64,000 nucleotides of DNA from Glandiceps talaboti (lineage: Eukaryota; Hemichordata; Enteropneusta; Spengelidae): NCBI RefSeq assembly GCF_964340395.1, contig NC_135569.1, forward strand, positions 16,905,257-16,969,256. Direction: 5' to 3'. Every line of letters starts with the position of its first letter. Position 1 is the first letter of the stretch. Position numbers and translations under genes: made by a program. Shown here piece by piece: positions 12,330-25,300 of the stretch. Under the pieces are notes generated by a model, which did not search any database, was not told the origin of the DNA, and worked only from the letters and a program-made list of their open reading frames with translations.

Positions 12330-15000
12330 CTGGAGTCACTGAGGGTTTGTTGTTGTTGTTGGCAATGTAATTTTACAACTTGAAAATAGACCAATCAAAA
12401 TGATTCTCTTTTAAATTACATAATTAGTATGCAATGATTTAGTTTGTAGTAAATAACTTCAAGCGGTAGACCTATATAGATTGGTCAGTGAATGGTGAAC
12501 AGGTGATGAATGAATGAATTACTACCCCGTCGTCACCTGCGCACTGGCAAACAAAGCCGGGTGTGAAATTGTCAAAATTAAGGCAGTGACAAAATAAATT
12601 CACCTTTACTTGATTCGTCCATGATCCAATCGGATAAGGTATTTGCCAAGTCGAATAACAATGTGAATAACATATTGCTTTTCGAATCTTCTGTAGGTGC
12701 GTGACTAACGACGTCCAAGTGAAATCCTAATCTATCCAGAGATGATATGATTCGTTTTTTGACGTAATTTCAAACCATGAATACGCGTTTAAGAAATCAA
12801 CATTTGAAATTACATGTGACTTTGGAACTTGGTGTTTAGGGTGCTGATATCGAAATTCGAACATTCGCTTTTGAAATGCAATCAAAATCAAACCGCAAAC
12901 AACGTTTCACTTTTCAACATTTTACTGGAAAGTTAGGGGACACCGGCACCTTTTACTCGTACTCTCTGCACTTTCTTAGAAGTTTGCAGTTTGTGACTAA
13001 CAATTATATCAATGCGAAGATCAAAGGAAAGCGAAAACAACAAGTAACAAATACAGTCGGAATATGAACATAACATGGTGGACGTCCTAAATGTACAAAT
13101 AAATTGTAAATTTGTAATCAATGTTTGGAGTGGGACCTCGTTTCTAGCGCATATTGCATGACTAACTGACACCAGCCATCCATCCATCCATACAGTGACA
13201 GTTGTTTTGTACATTAATACAAGAATTGTTTTTAGGTAGTGAGTTATCGTCGGCGTTATTTTTTCAATCAAATGTATTTTTTGTGATGTCATACCGACGG
13301 TGTTATTAGTTTAAATATATTTGTGTTGTGTGACCTAGACGGCGGTGGGGAGGGCGGGCTGCGCAACTAGACTGTGTAAAATGAAATCAGGTGACTCTGT
13401 TGAGACTTCCAAATCCAAACGGTAAACCCAAACCCAAAAACTTACGGAGCTCAAGACCCTTGATCTATGTAATGCTTGAGACGACACTTCGTATGATGAA
13501 ATAGCTATGGCCTGATCAAAACAATTGATTATTTGAATAATGAAATAATAACAATTGTAAGCAAATTTTGAGAATGCAACGAATTTTGTGAGCAAAATTT
13601 AAGTAAAATATGCCCCTAAACTTGGGCAGGTCTTTCAAAAAATATTCCAACCTAGAAAAGAATGCCTTTTCTCATACTTAATGAGCACAACAAACCCACC
13701 CCTTTCCAGCACTTTTTTGGTGAATCGACGTAACATAGTCATTACTATACGTTTGTGTTAAACCTCAGACCACTATGAACACAAAGTTGCCGTGTCCCTG
13801 GACTTTCGTGCGATCGACCTATTAGTACTACGAGCGAGCTTGGAACACATCATGGCAATAGACTTGACACAGTGTAGCGAAAGATCAAATTAATGAGATC
13901 TAATAAGCTTAGCGTCGTACATTCTTTCCCCATGCATGCGTCTCAGTTTATCCCTTTTTAAAAACACTGACAGATCTAGCTAGATACAGATTATTGTTCG
14001 CTAAAATTTGAGGAGTGACTTTGATTTAATGATTCCTGATAGGTTGATATCTATATTTGTACATGTCAGTCAAACTAGTTACGCCTACATTGAGTGTAAA
14101 GTCTATTACAATACGTTCACCCATTGGTTGAAACTAGGTCATTCGCCATCTAATTAGTATTCAGTTTTTATCCTAATTCGCACACACCTGTGTGTAGTGT
14201 TAGACTTGATAAGGCTGAGTAGCGACGAAGATGGCGATGCGAATTCGCATCTACATGTACGGGGAGATTTTAGAATTGAAAATGACACTAGTGTGTCGGC
14301 TGGTAAAATTGTCGACACGGCATCCACTGCTGGTTGAAGAATATACATAACGGTCGTCTGACAGGGAGACACTATTTCACAAGCATAGAACTTTTAAAAC
14401 TTATGAAAAATATTATTAAACCACTATTCTGACATAGTTTATTATACCCTATGTGTGATTTACCTCGTACTCAAAGTGGGGCTATCGATTTGTTGTGCCA
14501 CGTCATGCCCGATGATCGACGGGATATTGCGAAGACGTCCGCTTCCCTGCAATGTCTTGATTCGAGCCTAGTGGCACAAATGTTGCAATAATGTATCGAT
14601 AAAAAGTGCCCCTAAACAGCTGAAGAAAGTGAAACACTGTTCATGTTTTGATTTTCGATGAGTCTAAAAAAAAACGGATGTTCAAAAATTGATATCAACT
14701 TCCCGGCAAAAACCAACTTCGAAATTACATGTATTTCTAAATGTCGATTTTTTAGAAACGTATTCATGGTTTGAAATTACGTCAAAAAAAACGAATCATA
14801 TCATCTCTCATATCGAATCATAGTCACGCACCCCACTTCTATTCCATGAATTTTAAACACTGCAATTAAAAAAAAAAACAATTTAATAGTATTTTTTGCC
14901 AAAGTGCACAAAATTAAAAATAATGTATAAATTACTTTTAAAATAATACGCTTTTCAAGGGAGAGTAATCACAAACTAGGATGGTCAACATTAGATACAT
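12330..15000. repeat. Diverged inverted repeat, arms near 12698-12960 and 14590-14835
   Basis: The left arm reads GATATGATTCGTTTTTTGAC then TTTCAAACCATGAATACG. The right arm carries the reverse complement at about 14758-14802, preceded and followed by weaker matches such as GTGCGTGACTA. The arms enclose about 1.6 kb with no recognised gene. I infer an old inverted-repeat transposon whose exact ends are lost; no target duplication was found. Confidence 0.5.
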
Positions 15001-15029
15001 TTAACAACTGGGATTAATAGAAAAATGAA

Positions 15030-15310
15030 TAAGCATTCAAAAAATGTATGCAAATATACCTAGCAACATGACCACACCCATAGCAACAGCCATATGATGA
15101 TGTATATCACAAAGATAACATCAGGAATTCACAGACAAGTGAACGAACATCCAAAAATTGTATGCAAATGTGTCTCGCAGCGCGCAACATGACCACACCC
15201 ATTGCAACAGTTAAATGATATGGTTTGGTATATTGCAAAAATAACAACAGTTTTGGATAGGAAACTGGATAATCATTCAGTAAGTGAACACCTATACCTA
15301 GCATGGATCA
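15030..15310 (-). repeat. Two units of a dispersed tandem repeat, inverted relative to 18.1-18.6 kb
   Basis: The motif CTAGCAACATGACCACACCC followed by ATTGCAACAG occurs at about 15060 and, slightly changed, near 15187, each with an upstream TGTATGCAAAT block. It is the reverse complement of the repeat at 18110-18600. Confidence 0.7.
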
Positions 15311-15507
15311 GCATGTGAGTAAACATTTTTTAAACTGTACAGTTGTGCTACAAGCCTACAACACCATTGGCGCTATTTTTGTTAATTTTAAACTTCTGCC
15401 GAGCTTTCAATGTTACTGTTTATATTTTGTGTGCAGCTGAAGTGAGACGTGCAAGTTCCTCCTCAACATTAATGTAGTTTTATCGATTGTGCATTTCATA
15501 AAATAGT

Positions 15508-15608
15508 TCCATTGTGTATGTATGTATGTATGTATGTATGTATGTATGTATGTGCGTGTGTGCGTGCGTGTTTGCATGCATGCGCGCGCACGTGTGTGTG
15601 TATGTGTG
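15508..15608. repeat. TGTA and TG/CG microsatellite
   Basis: TATG units run from about 15515 and then give way to alternating GTGTGCGTGCG purine-pyrimidine sequence, which has potential to form left-handed DNA. No gene overlaps. Confidence 0.9.
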
Positions 15609-16009
15609 AAAAACATGAAATTCTTTGCAGATATTTGGTTTCAATCGCATATTGCTCTCATCTAGTTGGAATTTGATTTTAGATGAAATGATATAATCAC
15701 CAACTTTAAACACAGGCAAAAAAAATTGACAATTTCCTTGAAGACTGACTGATAATAAAAACCATTCGAATTCAGCTCCGATCCATTTCTCTGATATTTT
15801 ACACGAATGAAGGGAAATTGCAAGTACATCGTACTTGTAATTAAGCACTGACTAGTATTTTCATTATTCTTACAAACATAGCTAATTTATGTATTTGGAA
15901 ACAAAACAATAACGTAACTTTGGTTGATATTAAAAAAATAATGATGATTACAAATTAGGAACAAAAATTGTAAGAAATAAACATGGCCATTGCACCATTG
16001 GAATTGTTC

Positions 16010-16440
16010 ATTCCTTCATATTCATTCATTCACTCTTCCATCCATCAATCCATCCATCCATTCATCCATTTATTCATTCATTCATTCATTCATCCATTTA
16101 TTCATTCATTCATTCATTCATTCATCCATTTATTTATTCATTCATTCATTCATTCATTTATTTATTCATTCATTCACATTAATTAATTATTCGGTTATTC
16201 ATCCATTCATTCATTCACATTAATTAATTAATCGGTTATTCATACATTCATCCATCCATCCATCCATCCATTCAGTCATCCATTCATTTATTCATTCACA
16301 TAATTAATTAATTATTCGGTCATTCATTCATTCATTCATTCATTCATTCATTCATTCATTCACATTAATTAATTAATTATTCAGTCATTCATAAATACAT
16401 TCCTCTATTCAGTCATTCATCTGTTCATGTATTGATGAGC
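16010..16440. repeat. ATTC tetranucleotide microsatellite with embedded higher-order unit
   Basis: ATTC/CATC units fill the region. From about 16175 a longer unit recurs that includes ATTAATTAATT and CGGTTATTC or CGGTCATTC followed by fresh ATTC runs. Apparent frames rich in Ile-His-Ser-Phe are products of the repeat. Confidence 0.92.
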
Positions 16441-17379
16441 AGATCATATCCCAGAAATAAAATTGATCATGTATACCAACTTGAGTGTACTTTTTCAGTG
16501 AATGTAATCACAAATAAAACTTGTCCTTATTTAATAGGAGGACACTGCACGGTTTATAAAAGGCCATAATGTATTGGTAAGTATGCTCCCAATATACGAA
16601 ATTAATATCAAAAATGAGATGTTCACTCCCCATGGGGATAATGGACTCCGACTTTTGAAAAGAAATAATTAATATAAGCACCTCAACAGTTAAAATTGTG
16701 TGTCGCCTGGTGGCGCTGTATTGATGCTACAAAGTATAGCATCTTTTCTTTTCGTGAGTCTATCTATTTCATGCTAAAATGAATACTTTGAAACCGACAT
16801 TTTTCGATGTTTAGCCAAGTAAGCTTATTCTTCAATACGCCATAAATTACTCCAGTGATGCCTTTTACACAAAATGAAATCAAAAACTTCTGTAAACAAA
16901 ATCCTTCGGATAAAGAGGAAGTTAGTTTCACCAAATATCTATAATTGAGATTCACCCATTGTTTTTATGTATTCATATCGTTACTACTTTGCCCACGTTA
17001 ACACACTACCAAAACGAAGAAAGTATTTTAAAAGATACCTATAAGTCGAAATTTCATTTACAATGTATTGATAACTTTATTTGGAAAAAAGTTTTATTTA
17101 TGGACATTGAATAACTACTTTTAAATTCTTATGGATTCACGCTTACGGTTTGACTTTAAAAACAAAACACGGGGAGGGGGATATTATGTTTGCATGATTA
17201 TTATGTTGCAGGAACACGTGCCATCAGATGTTATTTATTATACCCACATGTATGAGTCCATCATCTCAGATGCCAAATGTTTACAAGAACTTTGTGTAAC
17301 TTTAATGCGTCCCCCGAATCATTGGGTTGGGTAATGTCACGGCTATTCATCACATTAAGCTATAGTCAGAATTAACGGC

Positions 17380-17560
17380 AGTGGGGCCCGGGGGGAGAAA
17401 TTATTTCGGTCAAAAACAGCCCTCTCCCCTTTGGGCTCTCAAAAAATATCATGCCCCCCCCCCCGGAAATAAACCCATTCATTTTCGTAGCCCTCCCCGC
17501 CCCGCTACACATATTTTTAATATGTATAACGTGATAATAACCCCCCCCCCCATTTCCGTG
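17380..17560. repeat. Cytosine-tract-rich segment
   Basis: Runs of 10 or more C alternate with short spacers resembling the subterminal parts of the Harbinger-like elements, but the defining GGGACCGGTCAGTTT end was not found. Another C-rich block lies at 17860-17895. This may be a decayed element. Confidence 0.35.
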
Positions 17561-17621
17561 CAATTGTATGGTACACTACGTTAAATAAAAGTGACAATCG
17601 ATTTAACATTTCTTTACAAAT

Positions 17622-17700
17622 AGACGTGTGAGAGAGAGACAGAGACAGAGAGAGAGAGACTGACAGACAGACAGATAGACAGACAGACAGACAGAGCAGA
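17622..17700. repeat. GA and GACA microsatellite
   Basis: GA dinucleotides pass into GACA tetranucleotides, followed by AGAGCAGAGGG. No gene is associated. Confidence 0.9.
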
Positions 17701-18099
17701 GGGTGAAGAGATATTAAGGCATACAAAACAGTAGTCACCCACCTTATCACCGACTGTAGGATTTCGAATTAATTGTGGCAAAGTTGCAAGAAATGTTCAA
17801 GTACTCGGTAAATAACCGCTCCTGAGGTGTAATTTGGTTCATATCATGAACAAAATATTTCGTGCCCCCTCCCATTTCAGACCAAAAAAACCCCGCAGTA
17901 TATATTATGGGTGGCCCTATTTTTTTCCTGTGTCTCAGCTCCGACATCAAAATAAAAATACACTGTACCGCCAATGGCGTTGTAGCACAACTGTAAAGAT
18001 AAAATGATTATCCATATGGTAGTCCATGCTAACAATAGGTGTTCATTTGCTGAATGACTATCCATTTGCCTATCCAACCATGTTGCTATCTTTGCGATA

Positions 18100-19200
18100 T
18101 ACACTATCATTTGGCTGTTGCTATGGATGTGGTCATGTTGTTAGATATTTCTGCATATATTTTTGTATGCTTTTGTTCACTTGTGTATGAATTCCTGATA
18201 TTATCTTTGCAATATACGTGATCATTTGGCTGTTGTTATGGGCGTGGTCTTGTTGCTAGGCATATTTGCATACATTTTTATTTGTCTTTCTATTCCTGTT
18301 ATCTTCGCAATATACGTGATTATTTGGCTGTTGCTGTGGGCGTGGTCTTGTTGCTAGACAAATTTACATACACTTCTTGAATGTTATTCATTTGTCTATT
18401 AATCCCTGTTATCTTTGTGAAATACACGACCATTTTGCTGTTGCTATGGGCGTGGTCATGGTTACTAGGGATATTTGCATACATTTTTTGAATGTTTACT
18501 CACTTGCCTACCAGATGATGTTGTCATTTGACCAAAATATACTGCCAATTGGTTGTTGTTAAGGGCGTGGTCATGGTTGCTAGGGCCAATTGTGTCAAAA
18601 TATTTTGAAGAAAGTCTGCTTAATAACACTTCTAGAAACAGCTCACCAAGTTAGTGTCACTGACCAAGTACTTTGTGAGATACAAGTTTTTGACCAAAAA
18701 TGAACATTTTTACACCTAATTTGCATATCACTCATGACATCATTGTATCCTTAATACTTCTTCATCTATACATCCCAAGATGCATTCCCATTAAATTTCA
18801 GCCCAATCTGCTCAGTAGTTTTGGAATTATTGACTTTTGACCAAAAAGACACATTTTTAGCCCTAATTTGCATATTACTGATGGAATCATCATGTCATGA
18901 ACAAATCTTACTTAACACCCCCTTAAGAATGTTTCCACTACATTTCGCACCAATCTGCCCAGTAGTTTCTGAGTTTAAGTTTTTTGACCATAAATCACAT
19001 TTTTTTACCCGAATCACAAACCGGTGGCAAGATCATTTTGATTTGAACAATTTTTCACTAGAACACAATTAGTAATGTCCCCACCAAATATCAAGCCAAT
19101 CGGTCTGGCGGTTTTTGACTTTAAGTCGTTTACACACACACACACACAGACGCCGGACGATGCCTATATACCTACTGAACTTAGGTTCAGTTGTGCTAAA
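18100..19200 (+). repeat. Dispersed composite repeat ending in CA run and GACGCCGGACGATGCC
   Basis: Positions 18110-18600 hold five tandem units of about 95-117 bases built on GGCTGTTGCTATGGGCGTGG, TTGCTAGG and ATTTGCATACATTTTT. From 18600 a second block repeats TTTTTGACCAAAAA, CATTTTTAC and CCTAATTTGCATAT two to three times with CCAATCTGCTCAGTAGTTT. It closes with CGGTCTGGCGGTTTTTGAC, a CA run at 19133-19148 and CAGACGCCGGACGATGCCTA. I recall similar tails in repeats of several marine invertebrates but cannot name the family. No coding sequence was seen. Confidence 0.6.
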
Positions 19201-19526
19201 AAACTTTTTCATTTTCGCCCATCCTTAATATTTTGCGAAACAACACACTTTCTGGCAATAATAAGCAAGTGTGTGGACAGTCAAAGTCATCTCTTCAGTC
19301 ATGGCAGCAGCGACGACACTTGTTCATGAACAGCTCATTTCTTTCATGGCAGAGGTTATTCAAGTGGTTGTGTGTGTGTGTGGGGGGGGGGGCTTATAAC
19401 ATGTCAATTGTGTAGAGAAGAAATTAAGTGGCTGTTACAATCACTGGCACCAATTCCTTGGGCGATTTTTTTAATGAAGTATCATATTCTTCAAACGTTT
19501 TAAGTTTGCTATTCATTTTTAGTTTA

Positions 19527-20961
19527 GGGACCGATCAGTTTCTCCAGCCTGGGGGTGGATTCTTAAGTCGGGCCGACAAAAAGTCACTGAACCCCCCCCC
19601 CCCCCCCCCCACTGTAAAACCAAAAAACAGGCTGACCCCCCCTATCACTTAATTCTAAAACATGATGAACCCCCCTCCCCCCATATATAATATTCACATG
19701 ACAGGTATTTTTTGATCATGACTCAGTGTGGACTGCTTGACTGTCATGCCGGGTTAGCACTATCATAATTATAATTATTGACTACACAAGGTAATATATT
19801 CCAAAAGGAGTTTAATAGCATCTTGACATTGAAAGGTAGAGGAAAGCTTGAGAAGAGAATATGTACATCTGTTATGGGGGGTCCTAGGGGGTCTCCCCCT
19901 AGTAGCCCTGGGGGGGGGTTTACTCTGAAAAGTCAATTTTGAGACTATTCAGACCCTTTTAGACAATCATTTCCAAGCTTTACAAGACAGAACCAACATG
20001 TAAAAAGCAACTACATTGGGTTGAAATCATCTCAAATTAGAATTGGATGAAAATATTTAAGAAAAGTTTAACACCGTTATGACAGTAAAAAGGTTGTTGG
20101 TGCATCTGATTGTTGGTTGAATGCACGAGTGACCTCTGGGGGTGAGGGAGTCCTTGGGGTTTTCCCCCTGGCAGATCTGCAGTTTTTTGCTTTTATTAAG
20201 GCAATGTTTAGGTTATTCATAGCCTTTGAGGTAATATTTCCAAGCTTCGAATAAAATGTAAGTTTTAAATGAGTTTCCCATGTCACATAAAAATGGCCCT
20301 GTATTATTGGTATAGGGGCATTAATATAATAATTGCATGTATATAGTAAAGTCACCGGTATGTTACAGAACTTTAAGTGGTCATACCTAGTGTATACATG
20401 TAATAGAAACTGGAATCTGATGAGATGTGGTGATTTGTAGTGTCAATAACATGTAGTGTCCAAAATAGAAAGTGTATTAATCCCTTCTGACAAGTTCATA
20501 GTGACGAATAGAACATTTTAGATTAACTTCTTTTATAAATTATCTATGAAGATTACCATTACGAAACATTCAGTTTCACTTTTGCCCCAAAAGTGCAATA
20601 TAAGTGAAGCATTGATTGTGAAACAGCCAAGCATTATTTGCATGACATGTTCTGTAACTAGTGTGGTAGCTAGGTATTACATGTATATGTATTTGTATAG
20701 TTATGCTTGAACTAATAAGTAATATTAAAGAATTCATGTAAGAAATAGGGATAAGAACAAATATTTACATGTATCACATTTTAGACAAGGCTATATGCCA
20801 TTGTAGAAAAAGGATTTTTTTCTTCCATCACAATCCAAAACACAACCCCCTCCCCTATCCACAATTTTCAAAACAGCATGACCCCCCCCCCTCCAATTTC
20901 AAAAACAGGGTGACCACCCTACAAATCCCCCCCCCCCAGGCCGAAGAAACTGGCCGGTCCC
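19527..20961. mobile_element. Non-autonomous PIF/Harbinger-like DNA transposon, copy 3
   Basis: It starts GGGACCGATCAGTTTCTCC and ends with the inverse GAAACTGGCCGGTCCC, flanked by TTA at 19524-19526 and 20962-20964. The interior is collinear with copy 2 (7854-9903) but lacks most of the ~235-bp units, so it is about 600 bases shorter. TTA here and TAA at the other copies fit the TWA target preference of PIF/Harbinger. Confidence 0.85.
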
Positions 20962-20964
20962 TTA

Positions 20965-21357
20965 GTAAAGGAAAATATCCAACTTTTTATTCTTATTTTT
21001 CCCAATTACTAATAGCTTCCCAAGGGCTTAGGCATTCAGTCAACTACATGTAACTGTTCACAATCAATCAATCACTCACTCAGGTCACTATTTCACATAA
21101 CACAACACGTGACGTGTTCAAAAACCGATTTTTATTCAAATAAAGTGTGAACTATGCCTATAGTCTTGAGCAAGTCTAGGTGACTCTTTGTGTGTGTATG
21201 TACACAGCATTTTGTAATATTATAACCCAACACAGTAAACTGTTGAATGCCAGATAAAATAGACTTTTTTCACTATTTTAACAAAATGGTGAATAAACCA
21301 TTGTTTTGGTCTATTTCAATTTCACTGATTGGTAAAAAATAATTATTTTCGAAGGCA
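20965..21357. other. 3' flank of the RRM gene
   Basis: No gene was seen. On the minus strand an AATAAA signal (TTTATT on the given strand at about 21131-21136) lies some 220 bases beyond the stop codon of the RRM gene and could direct its polyadenylation. Confidence 0.35.
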
Positions 21358-22320
21358 TCACCTCCTTCCTCTGCCTTTCTTTTGTTGTTTGTTAAATTTT
21401 CCAGCTTTTTTGTTAGTCCATTCATTCTTCCAAAATGTTTTTTTTTGAAGGACGACATTTTTTCTTTTCAGACTTTTTCCACTTCCAGGAATAGTGAATT
21501 CCACATTAATTCTCCTACCAGCAAGTCGAGAGTGATGCAAGTCCAGTCCTTTCTGTAAATGTAGGAATATAAACAACGTGACTGTAAGTCTCAGGGGTGG
21601 GGGTGGGGGTGAGTGGGGGGGGTGAGTGTGGGGGTGGGGGAGGCATTCCCATTCAAAAGCTGTATAATTATGAGGTGGGGGGTTTACTTTTAGGGCATTC
21701 AAGTCTAGGTATGTGACATTATTTTTATCTGAAGCAGGGTTCCAAGAAAGGGACTGGGCTTCCCTCTTGAAACTTGAAAAAAGTAGAACTTGCTGTCTGA
21801 AACAGTACATCCACAATTCATGTCCTGTCTTTAAAAGCAGTAGGTAAGTTGCTAATGTTCATTTTCTGAAAAGGGCAACATTTTAATTTCATTTGAATAC
21901 AGGAATCATAAGTTTAATTTTCTAATGTGAGATTAAGTTCAAAAAGTTCGAAATATTTCATCGCACTTTCAAATGCCCATGAAAAATAAATAAAACAGTG
22001 CTATTTGTTTATCTACACCAAATTCTATGATACAGTTACTGTTCACCTACCTTAAAACTCTGCTGGTTTTTAAACTGTACATAGCCAAAACCTTTGGATT
22101 CTCCAGTGTCTTTATTTGTGATTAATCTTATCTCAGTCACACCTCTTATGAGCAAATCAAATTAGTAAATATAGTAATCATACATGTTTTTATATTTATT
22201 TATTTAACTTTGACAAGTCAGGCAGTACACACAGGTGACGAACACCTATAATCATGGACCCCAAAAATAAACGTGGACTCCAAAGATGTACATTTGTAGT
22301 TTAAGTATCTTTGCTTTCAT

Positions 22321-22375
<55 letters not shown>

Positions 22376-25300
22376 TTCATTTATTAATCTATTTATTCAT
22401 TTAATTTTGACAATTGTCAGGCAGTCCACACATGTGACTAACACCTATGTATAATCGTGGACCCCAAACTTTGCATCCTCTCAACACATGCTGAGGTAAA
22501 TGGCCAGTAGGTTCAGTATTTTACTTAAACTTCAAATTAGTTTTTACTACTTCATGTAGCAACATCTCATCAACACACACATGTAGTTACTGGAAAATAA
22601 TGCTGTGGTATGATTGAAACTTTTTCCCAGTGTGTTTGTTAAGGTTTTGGCAACCCTGGTAACAGAAAGGGAGAAAGAGGTAAAAATGACAGTGTTTCCC
22701 ATCAAATCTATCATAATTTTAGTGGGGAACCCTGGTAAAATGATATGGGAACCTCAGTAGATTTTACCTACTTAACATCCTTAACAAAAACACGAGTAGG
22801 GAACCCCGGTAGATTTTACCTACTTACCACCCTTGGCAAAAACACTGGTAGGGAACCCTGGTAAAATGATATGGGAACTTCGGTAGATTTTACATACTTA
22901 CCACCCTTAACAAAAACACTGGTAGGGAACCCTGGTAAAATGATATGGGAACCTCGGTAGATTTTACCTACTTCCCACCCTTGGCAACAACACTGGTAGG
23001 GAACCTGGTAAAATGATATGGGAACCTCGGTAGATTTTACCTAGTGACCACCCTTAACAAAAACACTGGTAGGGAACCCTGGTAAAATGATATGGGAACC
23101 TCAGTAGATTTTACCTACTTACCACCCTTGGCAAAACACTGGTAGGGAACCCTGGTAAAATGATATGGGAACCCCGGTAGATTTTACCTACTTACCACCC
23201 TTAACAAAAACACTGGTAGGGAACCCTGGTAAAATGATATGGGAACCTCGGTAGATTTTACCTACTTACCACCCTTGGCAACAACACTGGTAGGGAACCC
23301 TGGTAAAATGATATGGGAACCTCGGTAGATTTTACCTACTTACCACCCTTAACAAAAACACTGGTAGGGAACCCTGGTAAAATGATATGGGAACCCCGGT
23401 AGATTTTACCTACTTACCACCCTTAACAAAAACACTGGTAGGGAACCCTGGTAAAATGATATGTGAACCTCGGTAGATTTTACCTACTTCCCACCCTTGG
23501 CAACAACACTGGTAGGGAACCCTGGTAAAATGATATGGGAACCTCGGTAGATTTTACCTACTGACCACCCTTAACAAAAACACTGGTAGGGAACCCTGGT
23601 AAAATGATATGGGAACCTTGGTAGATTTTACCTACTTACCACCCTTGGCAAAACACTGGTAGGGAACCCTGGTAAAATGATATGGGAACCTCGGTAGATT
23701 TTACCTACTTACCACCCGTAACAAAAACACTGGTAGGGAACCCTGGTAAAATGATATGGAAACCTCGGTAGATTTTACCTACTTCCCACCCTTGGCAACA
23801 ACACTGGTAGGGAACCCTGTTAAATGATATGGGAACCTCGGTAGATTTTACCTACTTACCACCCTTAACAAAAACACTGGTAGGGAACCCTGGTAAAATG
23901 ATATGGGAAACTCGGTAGATTTTACCTACTTACCACCCTTAACAAAAACACTGGTAGGGAACCCTGGTAAAATGATATGGGAAACTCGGTAGATTTTACC
24001 TACTTACCACCCTTAACAAAAACACTGGTAGGGAACCCTGGTAAAATGATATGGGAACCCCGGTAGATTTTACCTACTTACCACCCTTAACAACAACACT
24101 GGTAGGGAACCCTGGTAAAATGATATGGGAACTTCGGTAGATTTTACCTACTTACCACCCTTGGCAAAAACACTGGTAGGGAACCCTGTTAAAATGATAT
24201 GGGAACCCCGGTAGATTTTACCTACTTACCACCCTTAACAAAAACACTGGTAGGGAACCCTGGTAAAATGATATGGGAACCCCGGTAGATTTTACCTACT
24301 TACCACCCTTAACAAAAACACTGGTAGGGAACCCTGGTAAAATGATATGGGAACCTCGGTAGATTTTACCTACTTACCACCCTTAACAAAAACACTGGTA
24401 GGGAACCCTGGTAAAATGATATGGGAACCTCGGTAGATTTTACCTACTTACCACCTTTGGCAAAAACACTGGTAGGGAACCCTGGTAAAATGATATGGGA
24501 ACCCCGGTAGATTTTACCTACTTACCACCCTTAACAAAAACACTGGTAGGGAACCCTGGTAAAATGATATGGGAACCCCGGTAGATTTTACCTACTTACC
24601 ACCCTTAACAAAAACACTGGTAGAGAACCCTGGTAAAATGATATGGGAACCTCGGTAGATTTTACCTACTTACCACCCTTAACAAAAACACTGGTAGGGA
24701 ACCCCGGTAAAATGATATGGGAACCCCGGTAGATTTTACCTACTTACCACCCTTGGCAAAAACACTGGTAGGGAACCCTGGTAAAGTGATATGGGAACCC
24801 CGGTAGATTTTACCTACTTACCACCCTTAACAACAACACTGGTAGGGAACCCTGGTAAAGTGATATGGGAACCCCGGTAGATTTTACCTACTTACCACCC
24901 TTAACAACAACACTGGTAGGGAACCCTGGTAAAATGATATGGGAACCTCGGTAGATTTTACCTACTTACCACCCTTAACAAAAACACTGGTAGGGAACCC
25001 TGGTAAAATGATATGGGAACCCCAGTAGATTTTACCTACTTACCACCCTTGGCAAAAACACTGGTAGGGAACCCTGGTAAAATGATATGGGAACTTCGGT
25101 AGATTTTACCTACTTACCACCCTTAACAAAAACACTGGTAGGGAACCCCGGTAAAATTATATGGGAACCCCGGTAGATTTTACCTACTTACCACCCTTGG
25201 CAAAAACACTGGTAGGGAACCCTGGTAAAATGATATGGGAACCCCAGTAGATTTTACCTACTTACCACCCTTAACAAAAACACTGGTAGGGAACCCTGGT

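Noticed and set aside
14154-14372. 72-codon minus-strand frame with Ser/Pro-rich sequence
   Set aside because: No domain, splice sites or homology could be recognised, and it lies inside a diverged inverted repeat.
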